The notes beneath the pieces were generated by a model. That model was not told the origin of the DNA, did not search any database, and was given only the letters and a program-made list of their open reading frames with translations. This document shows, piece after piece, positions 17,010-25,722 of a stretch of 64,000 nt of DNA (position 1 is its first letter; every line of letters begins with the position of its first letter). Source of the DNA: Roseiarcus sp963822215. GTDB lineage: Bacteria; Pseudomonadota; Alphaproteobacteria; Rhizobiales; Beijerinckiaceae. The DNA lies in contig CAWGGX010000003.1 of NCBI GenBank assembly GCA_963822215.1, forward strand, positions 992,001 through 1,056,000. The letters are read 5' to 3'. The position numbers and the translations under genes were made by a program.

Positions 17010-18271
17010 CCCACAGCACATCGGCGATACGCGAAAGCGCTTCTGACACTCCCGCCCCCACCGGGCAGACGGTCCAGTTCGCCCCGGCCAGGACGCCGGG
17101 GCCGCAGCCGGCGCCTGCCCCGCAGTCCGCGCCTCCGCCGCCGGCGGCGGTCGCGCCGATGGTGGTGAAGCCGAAGCGGTCGAATTCGCGGCGCTTCATC
17201 CTGATTGTCGTGATCCCCCTTATCGCGCTCGCCGCGGGCTTCGCCTGGTGGCTGACGGGCGGCCGCTACGTCACGACCGACAACGCCTACGTCGGGGCCG
17301 ACAAGTCGCTGATCACGCCGCAGGTCACCGGCGCGATCGTCGCAGTTCATGTCATCGAAGGGCAAAAGGTGAAGGTCGGCGATCCGCTGTTCGACATCGA
17401 TCCCCAGCCCTACGACATCGCCCTGGCCCTCGCCAAGGGCCGGCTCGAGGCCGCCGAGGTCACCTTCGCCAACCTGAGGTCGGCCTATATAAGCAACCAG
17501 GATCAGATCAAAATGGGCGAGGACGCGGTCAAGGTCCGCCAGACCGACTACGACCGCAAGAACGACCTCGCGACCCGCGGTTCCGGCACGAACGTCGACC
17601 GCGACACTTCCCTCGCCGCCCTCATCCAGGCCCGGCAGATCCTCGAGTTCGTCCACTACGAGCAGGCCACGACCATGGTCAAGCTGGGCGGCAGCCTCGA
17701 CGCGTCGCTCGACAACTTCCCCGAGTACATCCAGGCGAAAGCGGGCCTCGACGACGCCGAGCGCAACCTGCGCAACACCAAGGTGCTCGCGCCGATCGAC
17801 GGCGTGGCGACGCAGGTGAACCAGATCGAGCTCGGCCGGGTCGCCCCGGCCGGCCAGCCCGTGTTCGCCGTCGTCTCCGACAAGGGACTCTGGGTCGATG
17901 GCAACCCGAAGGAATCGGACATGACCTATGTCCTCGAGGGCCAGCCCGCGAGCGTCACGATCGACGCCTTCCCCGGCAAGGAGTGGAAGGGCAAGATCTG
18001 CTCGATCGCACCCGGCACGGGCGCGCAATTCTCGATCCTGCCGCCACAGAACGCGAGCGGCAACTGGGTCAAGGTCGTGCAGCGCGTGCCGCTTCGCTTC
18101 TGCTTTAACCCCGACGACGACACCTCGAACATCCGCGCCGGCATGAGCGCTTACCTCTCGATCGACACCGGTCGCGTGCGCACGCTCAAGGGCGTCCTCG
18201 ACGATGTCGCCGAAACGGTCGACGGTCTGATGGGCCGGACCGCCGCGAGCGCGGTTTCCCAGGCGAAATGA
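17006..18271 (+). CDS. emrA: HlyD/EmrA-type membrane fusion protein
   Basis: 421-aa periplasmic adaptor of a drug-efflux system. A Pro/Ala-rich cytoplasmic N-terminus of about 70 residues precedes one membrane segment (about 70-92, ILIVVIPLIALAAGFAWWL), then the biotinyl-lipoyl-like half motif (YVGADKSLITPQVTGAIV), a coiled-coil hairpin and the second lipoyl half (LAPIDGVATQVNQIELGRVAPAGQPVFAVV). The GTG start at 17006 overlaps the marR stop. It partners EmrB and presumably an outer-membrane channel encoded elsewhere. Confidence 0.93.
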   Translation: MTHSTSAIRESASDTPAPTGQTVQFAPARTPGPQPAPAPQSAPPPPAAVAPMVVKPKRSNSRRFILIVVIPLIALAAGFAWWLTGGRYVTTDNAYVGADKSLITPQVTGAIVAVHVIEGQKVKVGDPLFDIDPQPYDIALALAKGRLEAAEVTFANLRSAYISNQDQIKMGEDAVKVRQTDYDRKNDLATRGSGTNVDRDTSLAALIQARQILEFVHYEQATTMVKLGGSLDASLDNFPEYIQAKAGLDDAERNLRNTKVLAPIDGVATQVNQIELGRVAPAGQPVFAVVSDKGLWVDGNPKESDMTYVLEGQPASVTIDAFPGKEWKGKICSIAPGTGAQFSILPPQNASGNWVKVVQRVPLRFCFNPDDDTSNIRAGMSAYLSIDTGRVRTLKGVLDDVAETVDGLMGRTAASAVSQAK

Positions 18272-19824
18272 ACCCGCCGCCCCTCTACGAGACCATCGCG
18301 CCCGGCGTGAAGTGGGCGCTGACCGTCTGCATCATGATGGCGACGGTCATGCAGGCGCTCGACACCACCATCGCCAACGTCGCCCTGCCCTACATGCAGG
18401 GCTCGCTGGCGACGACCCAGGACCAGGTCAACTGGGTCCTGACCTCCTACATCGTCGCGGCGGCGATCATGACCTCGCCGCTCGGCTGGATGGCGACGCG
18501 CGTCGGGCGCAAGAAGCTGTTCATCATCTGCACGGCCGGCTTCACCGTCGCCTCGATGCTGTGCGGCGTGGCGCTGTCGATCGAGCAGATGGTCGCCTAC
18601 CGCGTGCTTCAGGGCGTGTTCGGCGCGGCGCTGGTGCCGCTCTCCCAAGCGGTGATGCTCGACATCTTTCCGCCCGCCAAGCGCGGATCGGCGATGGCGA
18701 TCTGGGGCATGGGCGTCATGCTCGGCCCGATCATGGGCCCGACCCTCGGCGGCTGGCTCACCGACTCCTATTCCTGGCGCTGGGTGTTTTTCGTCAATCT
18801 TCCCTTCGGAATTCTGACGACGGCCGGACTGTCGATCTTCATGAGCGAGACGCCGACCCGGCGCGACGTACCCTTCTCCTGGTTCGGCTTCCTATGCCTG
18901 TCGCTCGGCATCGGTTCGCTGCAGATGATGCTTGACCGCGGCGAGCAGCTCGGCTGGTTTGGTTCGACGGAAATCGTGGTCGAGTTGATCCTGGCGGTCG
19001 TCGGGTTCTACTTCTTTCTCACCGATTGCTTCACTTCCAAGCGACCGTTCATCACGGTGCGCATCTTCCGCGACTGGAATTTCTCCATCGCGCTGCTCCT
19101 CATGTTTCTCGTCGGCGTCATCCTGCTCGCCACCATGGCGCTGGTGACGCCGTTCATCCAGAACCTGCTCGGCTATCCGGTGCTCTCGAGCGGCTATCTG
19201 CTTGGCACGCGCGGCATCGGCACGTTCGTCGCGATGTTCCTGGTCGGCCGGCTGATCGGCCAGGTCGACGCGCGGCTGCTCATCCTCCTCGGTCTCGTGC
19301 TCGCGACCGCTTCGCTCTGGCAAATGGTCGGTTGGTCGCTCGACGTGCCGGCGCGCGCGATCGCATTCAACTCGGTGATGCAGGGCGTCGGGCTCGGCTT
19401 CGTGTTCGTGCCGCTCAACACTATCGCCTTTGCCACCCTGCCCGGAGCGCTGCGCACCGAAGGCACGGCGCTGTGGACGCTCATTCGCAACATTGGGTCG
19501 TCGGTCGGCATCTCGATCGTGATCGCCGAACTCACCAGCATGACCACGGAATATCACAGCCAGCTCGTCGAGCACGTCACGCCGTTCAGCGATGCAATGC
19601 ACATGCCGGCGGCCGGCATGCTCTCGGGAATGGGGCTGCCGAACCTCGAAATGCTGGACGAACTCGTGACCCAGCAGGCGGCTGCAATGGCCTATTCCAA
19701 CGACTTCCTGCTGATGACGCTGGTGACGCTCGCCGCCTTCCCGCTGCTGGCGCTGCTCCGGTCGCCGAGGGCCGCAGCCGCGGCTGCGCAGGACGGTCAG
19801 ACCGCGCATGCGGTGATGGACTGA
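18268..19824 (+). CDS. emrB: DHA2-family MFS multidrug exporter EmrB
   Basis: 518-aa inner-membrane proton antiporter with about 14 hydrophobic segments. Motif D1-like sequence near the N-terminus (MQALDTTIANVALPYMQGSL) and motif A (GWMATRVGRKKLF) are diagnostic of the DHA2 group, as is the motif-C region MLGPIMGPTLGGWL. It overlaps emrA by ATGA. With EmrA it should expel hydrophobic compounds across both membranes. Confidence 0.94.
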   Translation: MNPPPLYETIAPGVKWALTVCIMMATVMQALDTTIANVALPYMQGSLATTQDQVNWVLTSYIVAAAIMTSPLGWMATRVGRKKLFIICTAGFTVASMLCGVALSIEQMVAYRVLQGVFGAALVPLSQAVMLDIFPPAKRGSAMAIWGMGVMLGPIMGPTLGGWLTDSYSWRWVFFVNLPFGILTTAGLSIFMSETPTRRDVPFSWFGFLCLSLGIGSLQMMLDRGEQLGWFGSTEIVVELILAVVGFYFFLTDCFTSKRPFITVRIFRDWNFSIALLLMFLVGVILLATMALVTPFIQNLLGYPVLSSGYLLGTRGIGTFVAMFLVGRLIGQVDARLLILLGLVLATASLWQMVGWSLDVPARAIAFNSVMQGVGLGFVFVPLNTIAFATLPGALRTEGTALWTLIRNIGSSVGISIVIAELTSMTTEYHSQLVEHVTPFSDAMHMPAAGMLSGMGLPNLEMLDELVTQQAAAMAYSNDFLLMTLVTLAAFPLLALLRSPRAAAAAAQDGQTAHAVMD

Positions 19825-19906
19825 CCGAACCGGCGGTCGCGAAAGCTCGCGATTGCGGACTTTACGCGCGGCAAGTCAGAATGTGTCAAAATTTGTTCGA
19901 CCAGCG

Positions 19907-19932
19907 GGAACTTCCTGGCGTTTACCGTGTTT
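19907..19932 (+). promoter_or_regulatory. possible EcfG-type stress promoter
   Basis: GGAAC at 19907-19911 is followed 17 bases later by GTTT (19929-19932). This partly fits the GGAAC-N16/17-cGTT pattern of alphaproteobacterial general-stress sigma factors, about 36 bp before the TTG start of the His-rich protein. The C of CGTT is missing, so this is only a candidate. Confidence 0.3.
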
Positions 19933-19967
19933 GTTCGGGGTCTCACCAGAAGAGAAGGGAGCGTCCC

Positions 19968-20290
19968 TTGGACAAAACCATCATCGGCCTCGTCAGCGCC
20001 GCCTCAGCCCTGGCGCTCGGGGCGCCCCCAGCAGCTCCGCCGGCCCCGCGCCGTTGCCTGCCGCTCAGACCTACGCCGAATTGCTCGATCCGATTCCCGA
20101 CGCGGTCTCACGACTGAGCACGCAATGGGGGGACGGCAAACTGAACGTGACAGCCGACAATTCGCCCGCGGTTGAGCTTGCGCAATACTACCATCACCAT
20201 CATCATCACCACCATCACTGGTGGCGTCACTACCACCATCACCATCATTGGCATTGGCGTCACCACCACCACCATCATCATTACTACTGA
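19968..20290 (+). pseudogene. secreted histidine-rich small protein, frameshifted
   Basis: A signal peptide (TTG 19968: LDKTIIGLVSAASALALG) is in one frame, and the rest, AAQTYAELLDPIPDAVSRL... followed by a tail with runs of 9, 5 and 7 His mixed with Trp, Tyr and Arg, is in the -1 frame. The switch falls near the ggggcgccccc run at 20020-20030, so one base appears to be missing. Rejoined, it gives a small exported protein of about 107 aa. A GGGAG precedes the start. Such exported proteins with YAELLDPIPNA and a His tail occur in Hyphomicrobiales; function unknown, metal binding likely. The frameshift may be real or a sequencing error in the homopolymer. Confidence 0.6.
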
Positions 20291-20382
20291 GATCGGGCGT
20301 TGCCTCCGCGCCCGGCGCTCGCGCTCCGACGCCGTGAGGGCCTTCAGAACCCGCGGAAAGCCCTTCGAAGCCCGGCAAGCGT

Positions 20383-21111
20383 TTAGCGTCCGCGCCGGGC
20401 GCGTTCGGCCGCAGCGCCGAGAATGCGGCGGTAGGTGCCGTCGAAGACGGTGTTTGTCGCCGAAGTCCATTCGCTGTCGGCCGAGAGCGTCTTTCGGCTC
20501 TCGTAGATCCGTTGCGACTGGAGCTCCCGCTCTGCGGCCTCCTCCTCGGGCATCGGGATGAGCTCGAAATCGGCCTCCTCGGGCACGACGAGAATTTGCG
20601 CGAATGGTTCGCCGGGCCGGAAAACGTGCGTTGCGCCTTCCGGCGGCGCTTTGAACACGAGAAAATAGATCATCGGCCACCAGCGGCGAATCAGCGCGGG
20701 AATCGCAATCGGGGTAGTGTGGGTCGGATCCGTATAGAAGCGCGGATGCGGCTCGGTCCGGAGCGCAAAGCCGTCCTCGACCTTGAGGTCGAGCGAGACC
20801 TGGTAGGTGTAATAGAGGTCGCCGAACGGCCGGAACGGTGGCCAGTCGGCGCCCCAGTTTTCCGGCGGCGGACCGAAATCGCCCTCCAGCGCGAGCTTCC
20901 CGCCCCTCGTCTCGACCGTGAGCGGATTCGTATAGGGGTAGAAAAGCTCGATGCCGTAGCGCGCGGCTTCGGAGAAAGGAAGGCAATGCCACGCCTGCTC
21001 CATCGAGCCGTCCCGGCGGGGTTGCCGCTCGCCAGCCCAGCCGGGCGATTCGAGCCTGGTGCGCCGCGGATCGAGACCGGGCGTATACGACCGATATTTG
21101 ACTTGGCGCAT
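20383..21111 (-). CDS. DUF6065-like hypothetical protein
   Basis: 242-aa soluble protein with no signal peptide. The layout resembles DUF6065 proteins: a CLPFSEAARYGIELFYPY segment, a central YYTYQVSLDLKVEDGFALRTEPHPRFYTDPTHTTPI block rich in aromatics, a WWPMIYFLVFKAPP strand, and a charged C-terminal helix (EEEAAERELQSQRIYESRK). The family assignment is from memory and tentative. I placed the start at ATG 21111; a further ATG at 21135 is possible, and neither has a strong ribosome-binding site. The frame stays open upstream into repeat DNA that is unlikely to be coding. Confidence 0.6.
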   Translation of the reverse strand: MRQVKYRSYTPGLDPRRTRLESPGWAGERQPRRDGSMEQAWHCLPFSEAARYGIELFYPYTNPLTVETRGGKLALEGDFGPPPENWGADWPPFRPFGDLYYTYQVSLDLKVEDGFALRTEPHPRFYTDPTHTTPIAIPALIRRWWPMIYFLVFKAPPEGATHVFRPGEPFAQILVVPEEADFELIPMPEEEAAERELQSQRIYESRKTLSADSEWTSATNTVFDGTYRRILGAAAERARRGR

Positions 21112-21777
21112 CCCGAGCCCCTGCTGCGACGGCATCAACGTTTGGATGCTGGTTTTGTTTCTCAAAGCAAGATGATTTTTGGACGAATCACTTGGCGCCC
21201 ACATCCGACCGCCCACAGGGGCCCCTTCCACGCGCGAGGAAAGGGAAAACCCGCCATGCCTTGCAACCCGGCCGCGCCCGGTGTCGCGCCCCGTTTTCGT
21301 CCGCCTGTTCTTTCCCTGTTCCGCTCCAAAAACGCGCAAGAATTCCCTGTTCCGGTCGTTTGAAATTCCCTGTTCCGCGCCCGCGCCGGCCCACAACCGG
21401 TGGATTGTAAAGCCAGCAACCCCATGACATTGCAGGGATTAGTCGAACAGAGCGCCAACTCCGGCGCAAGAAAATTCCCTGCTAGCAGGGAAACCGGATC
21501 GTCGGCGGCGGACCGAGAGCAAGATGATTCTTCTGCCGAACCGGAAGGGAACGGATCTTCGTGAACGGGTGGCGGCTTCGGTTTTAGAGGGCGGGTCGTC
21601 GCCCCTTCACGCCCGGAGCAGTGCGCCAGCCGCTCGCCAATTCAGGATACGCGCGAACCTCAAATCGTCTCGCTCTTGCCGCCGCAGAATTTGCGCCGCG
21701 GCCTGCAGCCGTTACAGTCCTCACTCGCTGGTCTGTTCCGGCGCATGGCGGACGAAACGCATATTGGAGGAAACTGC
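21112..21777. repeat. repeat-rich intergenic region with TTCCCTGTTCCG boxes
   Basis: This 666-bp region has three TTCCCTGTTCCG boxes (21312-21323, 21343-21354, 21366-21377) and the 18-bp palindrome TTCCCTGCTAGCAGGGAA at 21475-21492. The same palindrome and inverted copies of the boxes recur at 59589-59740. Open frames here encode repeats of the boxes rather than proteins. The last about 10 bp form the ribosome-binding site of the EthD-like gene. Confidence 0.75.
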
Positions 21778-22086
21778 ATGGCGAAGCTGCTGGTATTGTA
21801 CAAGACGCCGACCGACGCCGCGCCGTTCGACGCGTATTACGCCAAAACCCATGTCCCGATCGCCAAGAAGATCCCCGGCCTGCGCCAATACGAGATCAGC
21901 CGAAGCCCGGTGGCGTCGCCGGCCGGCGCCTCCGGCGTTCACCTCGTCGCGACCCTGACCTTCGACAATATGGCGGCGATCCAGGCTGGCTTAGGCAGTC
22001 CGGAGGGCCAGGCCGCCGCTGCCGACGTCCAGAAGTTCGCGACCGGCGGCGTCGACATGCTGATGTTCGAGACCTCCGAGGTCTGA
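21778..22086 (+). CDS. EthD-family protein
   Basis: 102-aa protein with a ferredoxin-like EthD fold: KLLVLYKTPTDAAPFDAYYAKTHVPIAKKIPGLRQYEIS carries the family's Tyr...HVP and GLR pattern, and the second half (LVATLTFDNMAAIQAGLGSPEGQAAAADVQKFA) is the matching repeat. The ATG at 21778 follows TTGGAGGAAAC. Some family members act in ether or aromatic degradation, but most are uncharacterised. It converges on murG. Confidence 0.88.
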   Translation: MAKLLVLYKTPTDAAPFDAYYAKTHVPIAKKIPGLRQYEISRSPVASPAGASGVHLVATLTFDNMAAIQAGLGSPEGQAAAADVQKFATGGVDMLMFETSEV

Positions 22087-22093
22087 CCGAGCC

Positions 22094-23194
22094 CTAGGCC
22101 GCGCGCGCGACCTCCAGCACGGCCGCCGCAAGTCGCTCAGCCGCGTCGGCGACGCCGGCGGTCTTCGCCGCTTTCGCCGACGCGGCGAGCTTCGACGGCG
22201 CCGCGAGCGCTTCGCGCAGAATGGCCGCGAGCCGCTCGGGCGTGAACTCGGTCTGCGGGACGACCACCGTCCCGCCCGAGGCCGCCAGCGCCGCGGCGTT
22301 GGCGGCCTGATCCTGGTCGAGCGCGTGCGGGAACGGCACCAGCAGCGACGGGCGCCCGATGACGGCAAGCTCGGAAACCGTCGAGGCGCCGGCGCGGCCA
22401 ATGACGAAATGCGACGCGGCGATGCGCGCCGGCAGGTCGGCGAAGAACTCCGCGACCTCGACCGGAAAGTCCATCCGCGCGCAGGCCGCCGCGACCCGGG
22501 CCTTGTCCTCCCCGCGCGCCTGCATGGTGAGGCGGATCCGTTGCCGCTCGTCAGGTTTGAGCAGCGCCAGCGCTGCGGGCACGACGTCGGCCATGACCCG
22601 CGCGCCCTGCGAGCCCCCCGTGACCAGGACGCGGAGCCTCTGGCCGACGATGTCGGGATAGGGCGTCTCGGCCGCAGCGATCACCGCCGGGCGCACCGGG
22701 TTGCCGGTGTAGCGGACCTTCGCCCGGGTCGCTGCGTCCGCGCCCTTGAGCTCGGGAAAGCCGCAAGCGACCAACGAAACGCGCGGACTGAGGAAACGGT
22801 TCGCCCGACCGAGCACAGCGTTCTGCTCATGCAGGACGCTCGGAATGCCGAGCAGCGACGCGGCGATAAGCGGCGGGACGGTCGGATAGCCGCCGAAGCC
22901 GACCACCGCGCGCGGCCGGATGCGTCGGAGCTTGACGAGCGCCGCCACCACCCCCGAGGCGAGCGTCGCGGCGGCGAGGACTTTGTTGAGGGCGCCGGCG
23001 CCGGTGGTCGTGGCGGACGGAAACGCGTGGACCGCCCGGGCGGGAAAGTCCTGGCCGTATTTCATCGCACGGTCGTCGGTGGCGAGTTCGACCTCGACGC
23101 CACATGCCTTCAGCGCCGCGGCCAGCGCCGCCGCCGGAAAGAGATGGCCGCCGGTGCCGCCGGCCGCCAGCAGAATCGGACGCGCTTCAGTCAT
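22094..23194 (-). CDS. murG: MurG: lipid II synthase (GlcNAc transferase)
   Basis: Adds GlcNAc to lipid I on the cytoplasmic face of the membrane to make lipid II. The 366-aa protein has the two Gly-rich loops of GT28 enzymes: GGTGGHLFPAAALA at the N-terminus and VTGGSQGARVM in the middle, plus IGRAGASTVSELAVIGRPSLLVPFP for UDP-sugar binding. Its ATG overlaps the ftsW stop (ATGA). It is the last gene of the cluster in the window; no murC follows. Confidence 0.96.
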   Translation of the reverse strand: MTEARPILLAAGGTGGHLFPAAALAAALKACGVEVELATDDRAMKYGQDFPARAVHAFPSATTTGAGALNKVLAAATLASGVVAALVKLRRIRPRAVVGFGGYPTVPPLIAASLLGIPSVLHEQNAVLGRANRFLSPRVSLVACGFPELKGADAATRAKVRYTGNPVRPAVIAAAETPYPDIVGQRLRVLVTGGSQGARVMADVVPAALALLKPDERQRIRLTMQARGEDKARVAAACARMDFPVEVAEFFADLPARIAASHFVIGRAGASTVSELAVIGRPSLLVPFPHALDQDQAANAAALAASGGTVVVPQTEFTPERLAAILREALAAPSKLAASAKAAKTAGVADAAERLAAAVLEVARAA

Positions 23195-24333
23195 TCCGCC
23201 GCGACCAGATCGTTCGGCAGGTCGGCGACCGGGCGCCGGCGCGTGGTGGCGAGCAGGAAGCCCATGCCGAGCCCGAGCGCCAGCAGCGACGAGCCGCCGT
23301 AGGAGATGAAGGGCAGCGTCATGCCCTTGGCGGGCATTGCGCGCAGATTGACCGCCATGTTGATCCAGCTCTGCACGCCGAACATCACGGCCATGCCCGC
23401 CGCGACGAAACGGCAGAACGGGTCCTGGCTGCGCGACGACAGAACAAGCCCCCGCAGCACGATGAACCCGAAGAACAGGATCAAGACCATGCAGGCGGCC
23501 ATGCCGAACTCCTCGCCCGTGACGGCGAAGACGAAGTCGGTGTGGGCGTCGGGAAGGATGCGCTTATAGAGGCCCTCGCCCGGGCCGCGCCCAAACCAGC
23601 CGCCCGAGAGGATGCTCTGCAGAGCCGTGTCGACCTGGAACGTGTCGACGACTCCTCCCGTCTTGTCAGGGTCGATGAAGCGCAGAACACGCTCGTGGAC
23701 ATGCGGCGACAGCTTGAAAGCGGCGAAGCCGCCAAGGACGCCGAGGCCGCCGACGCCCACGACCCAGAACCAGTGCAGTCCGGCCATGAAGAACAGCGAC
23801 GCCCACACGATCGTCACCAGCATGGTCTGTCCGAAGTCCGGCTCCATGATCAGCGGGACGATCGTGATCGGCAGGATGGCGAACGACAGGAACTTCGCCA
23901 GCGGCGCGGTCGAGGTCCTCCGGCCGCCCTCGGTGAACGCCCAGGCCGCGAGCACCACAAAGGCCGGCTTGATGAACTCGGACGGCTGGATGCCAAAGAT
24001 CCAGCGTCGCGCGCCCTTGACTTCCGCCCCGAACATGAGCGCCAGCACGATCAGGATCAGCGAGGCTGCGAACGTCACCAGCGCCGCGCGGCGGACGTGG
24101 CGGGGCGACAGGAACGAGGTCGCCACCATCAGGATCGCGGTCGGGACGAGCATCAGCGCCTGCCGGTTGACGAAATGGAAGGTCGGCAGATTGAGCCGCT
24201 CCGCGACCGCCGGGCTCGCCGCCAGCGCCATCACGAGGCCCATCACCATCAGCGCCACGAACGAGCCGAGCAGCCAGCGGTCGGTCGTGCGCAACCAGTC
24301 GGCGACGGGTCCGCGTTCGGCTCTCGACACCAT
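23191..24333 (-). CDS. ftsW: FtsW: septal peptidoglycan polymerase (SEDS)
   Basis: 380-aa SEDS protein with about ten membrane segments, the divisome glycosyltransferase that works with FtsI. The signatures LQPSEFIKPAFVVLAAWAF-like (here IQPSEFIKPAFVV), MEPDFGQTMLV with the key Asp, and the C-terminal PFISYGGSSLLA are present. It starts four bases after murD and overlaps murG. Confidence 0.96.
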   Translation of the reverse strand: MVSRAERGPVADWLRTTDRWLLGSFVALMVMGLVMALAASPAVAERLNLPTFHFVNRQALMLVPTAILMVATSFLSPRHVRRAALVTFAASLILIVLALMFGAEVKGARRWIFGIQPSEFIKPAFVVLAAWAFTEGGRRTSTAPLAKFLSFAILPITIVPLIMEPDFGQTMLVTIVWASLFFMAGLHWFWVVGVGGLGVLGGFAAFKLSPHVHERVLRFIDPDKTGGVVDTFQVDTALQSILSGGWFGRGPGEGLYKRILPDAHTDFVFAVTGEEFGMAACMVLILFFGFIVLRGLVLSSRSQDPFCRFVAAGMAVMFGVQSWINMAVNLRAMPAKGMTLPFISYGGSSLLALGLGMGFLLATTRRRPVADLPNDLVAAE

Positions 24334-24336
24334 GGC

Positions 24337-25722
24337 TCAGGCCTCCCCGCTCAAGAGAATTTGGACCGCTGCGCGAAAGGCGTCGCCGCGCGCCTCGAAA
24401 TTGGCGAACTGGTCGAACGACGCGCAGGCGGGAGACAGGAGCACGACCGGCTCCGGGGCGCTGGAGAGGAACGCGTCGCGCGCGGCCGCCTCGAGCGCCT
24501 TGTCCAGGGTTCCGCAGTGCTCGAAGGCGACAGCCTCGCCGAGCGTGGCGGCGAACTCCTCGGAGGCGGCCCCGATCAGATAGGCCTTGGCGACCCGCGG
24601 AAAGAGCGGACGCAGAGGCTCGACGCCGCCGGCCTTGGCCTTGCCGCCGAGAATCCAGTGGATGTCGCGAAACGACAGGAGCGCTTTCTCGGCGGCGTCG
24701 GCGTTGGTCGCCTTCGAATCGTTGATGAACAGCACACGGCCGCGCCGTCCGACTTCCTCCATCCGGTGCGCAAGACCCGGAAAAGTCGCGAACGCCCGCG
24801 CGACGGTGTCGCCCGGAACGCCGAGCGCGGTCGCCGCCGCATAGGCGAAAGCGGCGTTCTGGCCGTTGTGGGCGCCGCGCAACGCGCGCGAGTCGCTAAG
24901 ATCGATCGGCGGGTCGGCAGAGCCGCGCGCGCTGACGCAATGCGCGGCGACAATAACGTCTGCGAGCGGAGAATCGCCGCCCGACACCGCGACGACCCGC
25001 CGGCTCGGGTCCGCCTTCAGACGGGCGCAGATCGCGCGGCTCGGTTCGTCGTCGACGCCGACAAGGGCGATCTCGGCTTTGGCGACCAACCGCTCCTTGA
25101 CCGCCGCATAGCCGGTGAGGTCGCCGTGGCGATCGAGGTGATCGGGCGTGATGTTGATGAGGAGCCCGACGGTCGGCGCGAGCGAAGGCGCAAGGTCGAT
25201 CTGATAGGACGAGCACTCGATCACGTGGACCCGGGTGTCCGCGGGAGGAGGCAGGTCGAGGATCGGCACGCCGATGTTGCCTCCGAGCGCGACGTCGCGC
25301 CCGGCTTCCCTGAGCACATGAGCGATCAGCGCGGTCGTGGTCGACTTGCCGTTGGTGCCGGTGATGGCGACGAAGGGCGCATTGGGGGCCCTCGCGGCGC
25401 GCTCACAGGCGAAAAGCTGGATGTCGCCGATGACCGGAACGTCAGCTTCCTGCGCCCGCCTGACGGTCCAGTGCGGCTCGGGATGGGTCAGCGGCACGCC
25501 GGGCGCGAGCACGAGCGCCATGAAGGAGCGCCAGTCAGCCTCGGCAAGATCCATGATAAGATAGCCGTCCGCGGACGCGCGGGCGCGCGCCGCCGCGCTG
25601 TCGTCCCAGGCCGCGACCTCGGCGCCGCCCTCGATCAGCGCGCGCAACGTCGATAGGCCCGATCCGCCGAGCCCGAAGACGGCCACGCGTTCGCCGCTGA
25701 GGGTCTCGATCGGCGTCATCAT
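24337..25722 (-). CDS. murD: MurD: UDP-MurNAc-Ala D-glutamate ligase
   Basis: Adds D-Glu to UDP-MurNAc-L-Ala with ATP. The 461-aa protein has a Rossmann-like start (VAVFGLGGSGLSTLRAL), the ATP loop ITGTNGKSTTTALI, NITPDHLDRHGDL and INDSKATNADAAEKAL, all standard for Mur ligases. I placed the start at ATG 25722, one base inside the mraY stop (TGATG); ATG 25719 is the next codon. A longer upstream frame is a shadow of mraY. Confidence 0.95.
   Translation of the reverse strand: MMTPIETLSGERVAVFGLGGSGLSTLRALIEGGAEVAAWDDSAAARARASADGYLIMDLAEADWRSFMALVLAPGVPLTHPEPHWTVRRAQEADVPVIGDIQLFACERAARAPNAPFVAITGTNGKSTTTALIAHVLREAGRDVALGGNIGVPILDLPPPADTRVHVIECSSYQIDLAPSLAPTVGLLINITPDHLDRHGDLTGYAAVKERLVAKAEIALVGVDDEPSRAICARLKADPSRRVVAVSGGDSPLADVIVAAHCVSARGSADPPIDLSDSRALRGAHNGQNAAFAYAAATALGVPGDTVARAFATFPGLAHRMEEVGRRGRVLFINDSKATNADAAEKALLSFRDIHWILGGKAKAGGVEPLRPLFPRVAKAYLIGAASEEFAATLGEAVAFEHCGTLDKALEAAARDAFLSSAPEPVVLLSPACASFDQFANFEARGDAFRAAVQILLSGEA

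Noticed and set aside
20172..20290. His runs as an engineered affinity tag
   Set aside because: The runs are interrupted by Tyr, Trp and Arg and follow a native signal peptide and conserved-looking body, as in natural Hyphomicrobiales proteins.
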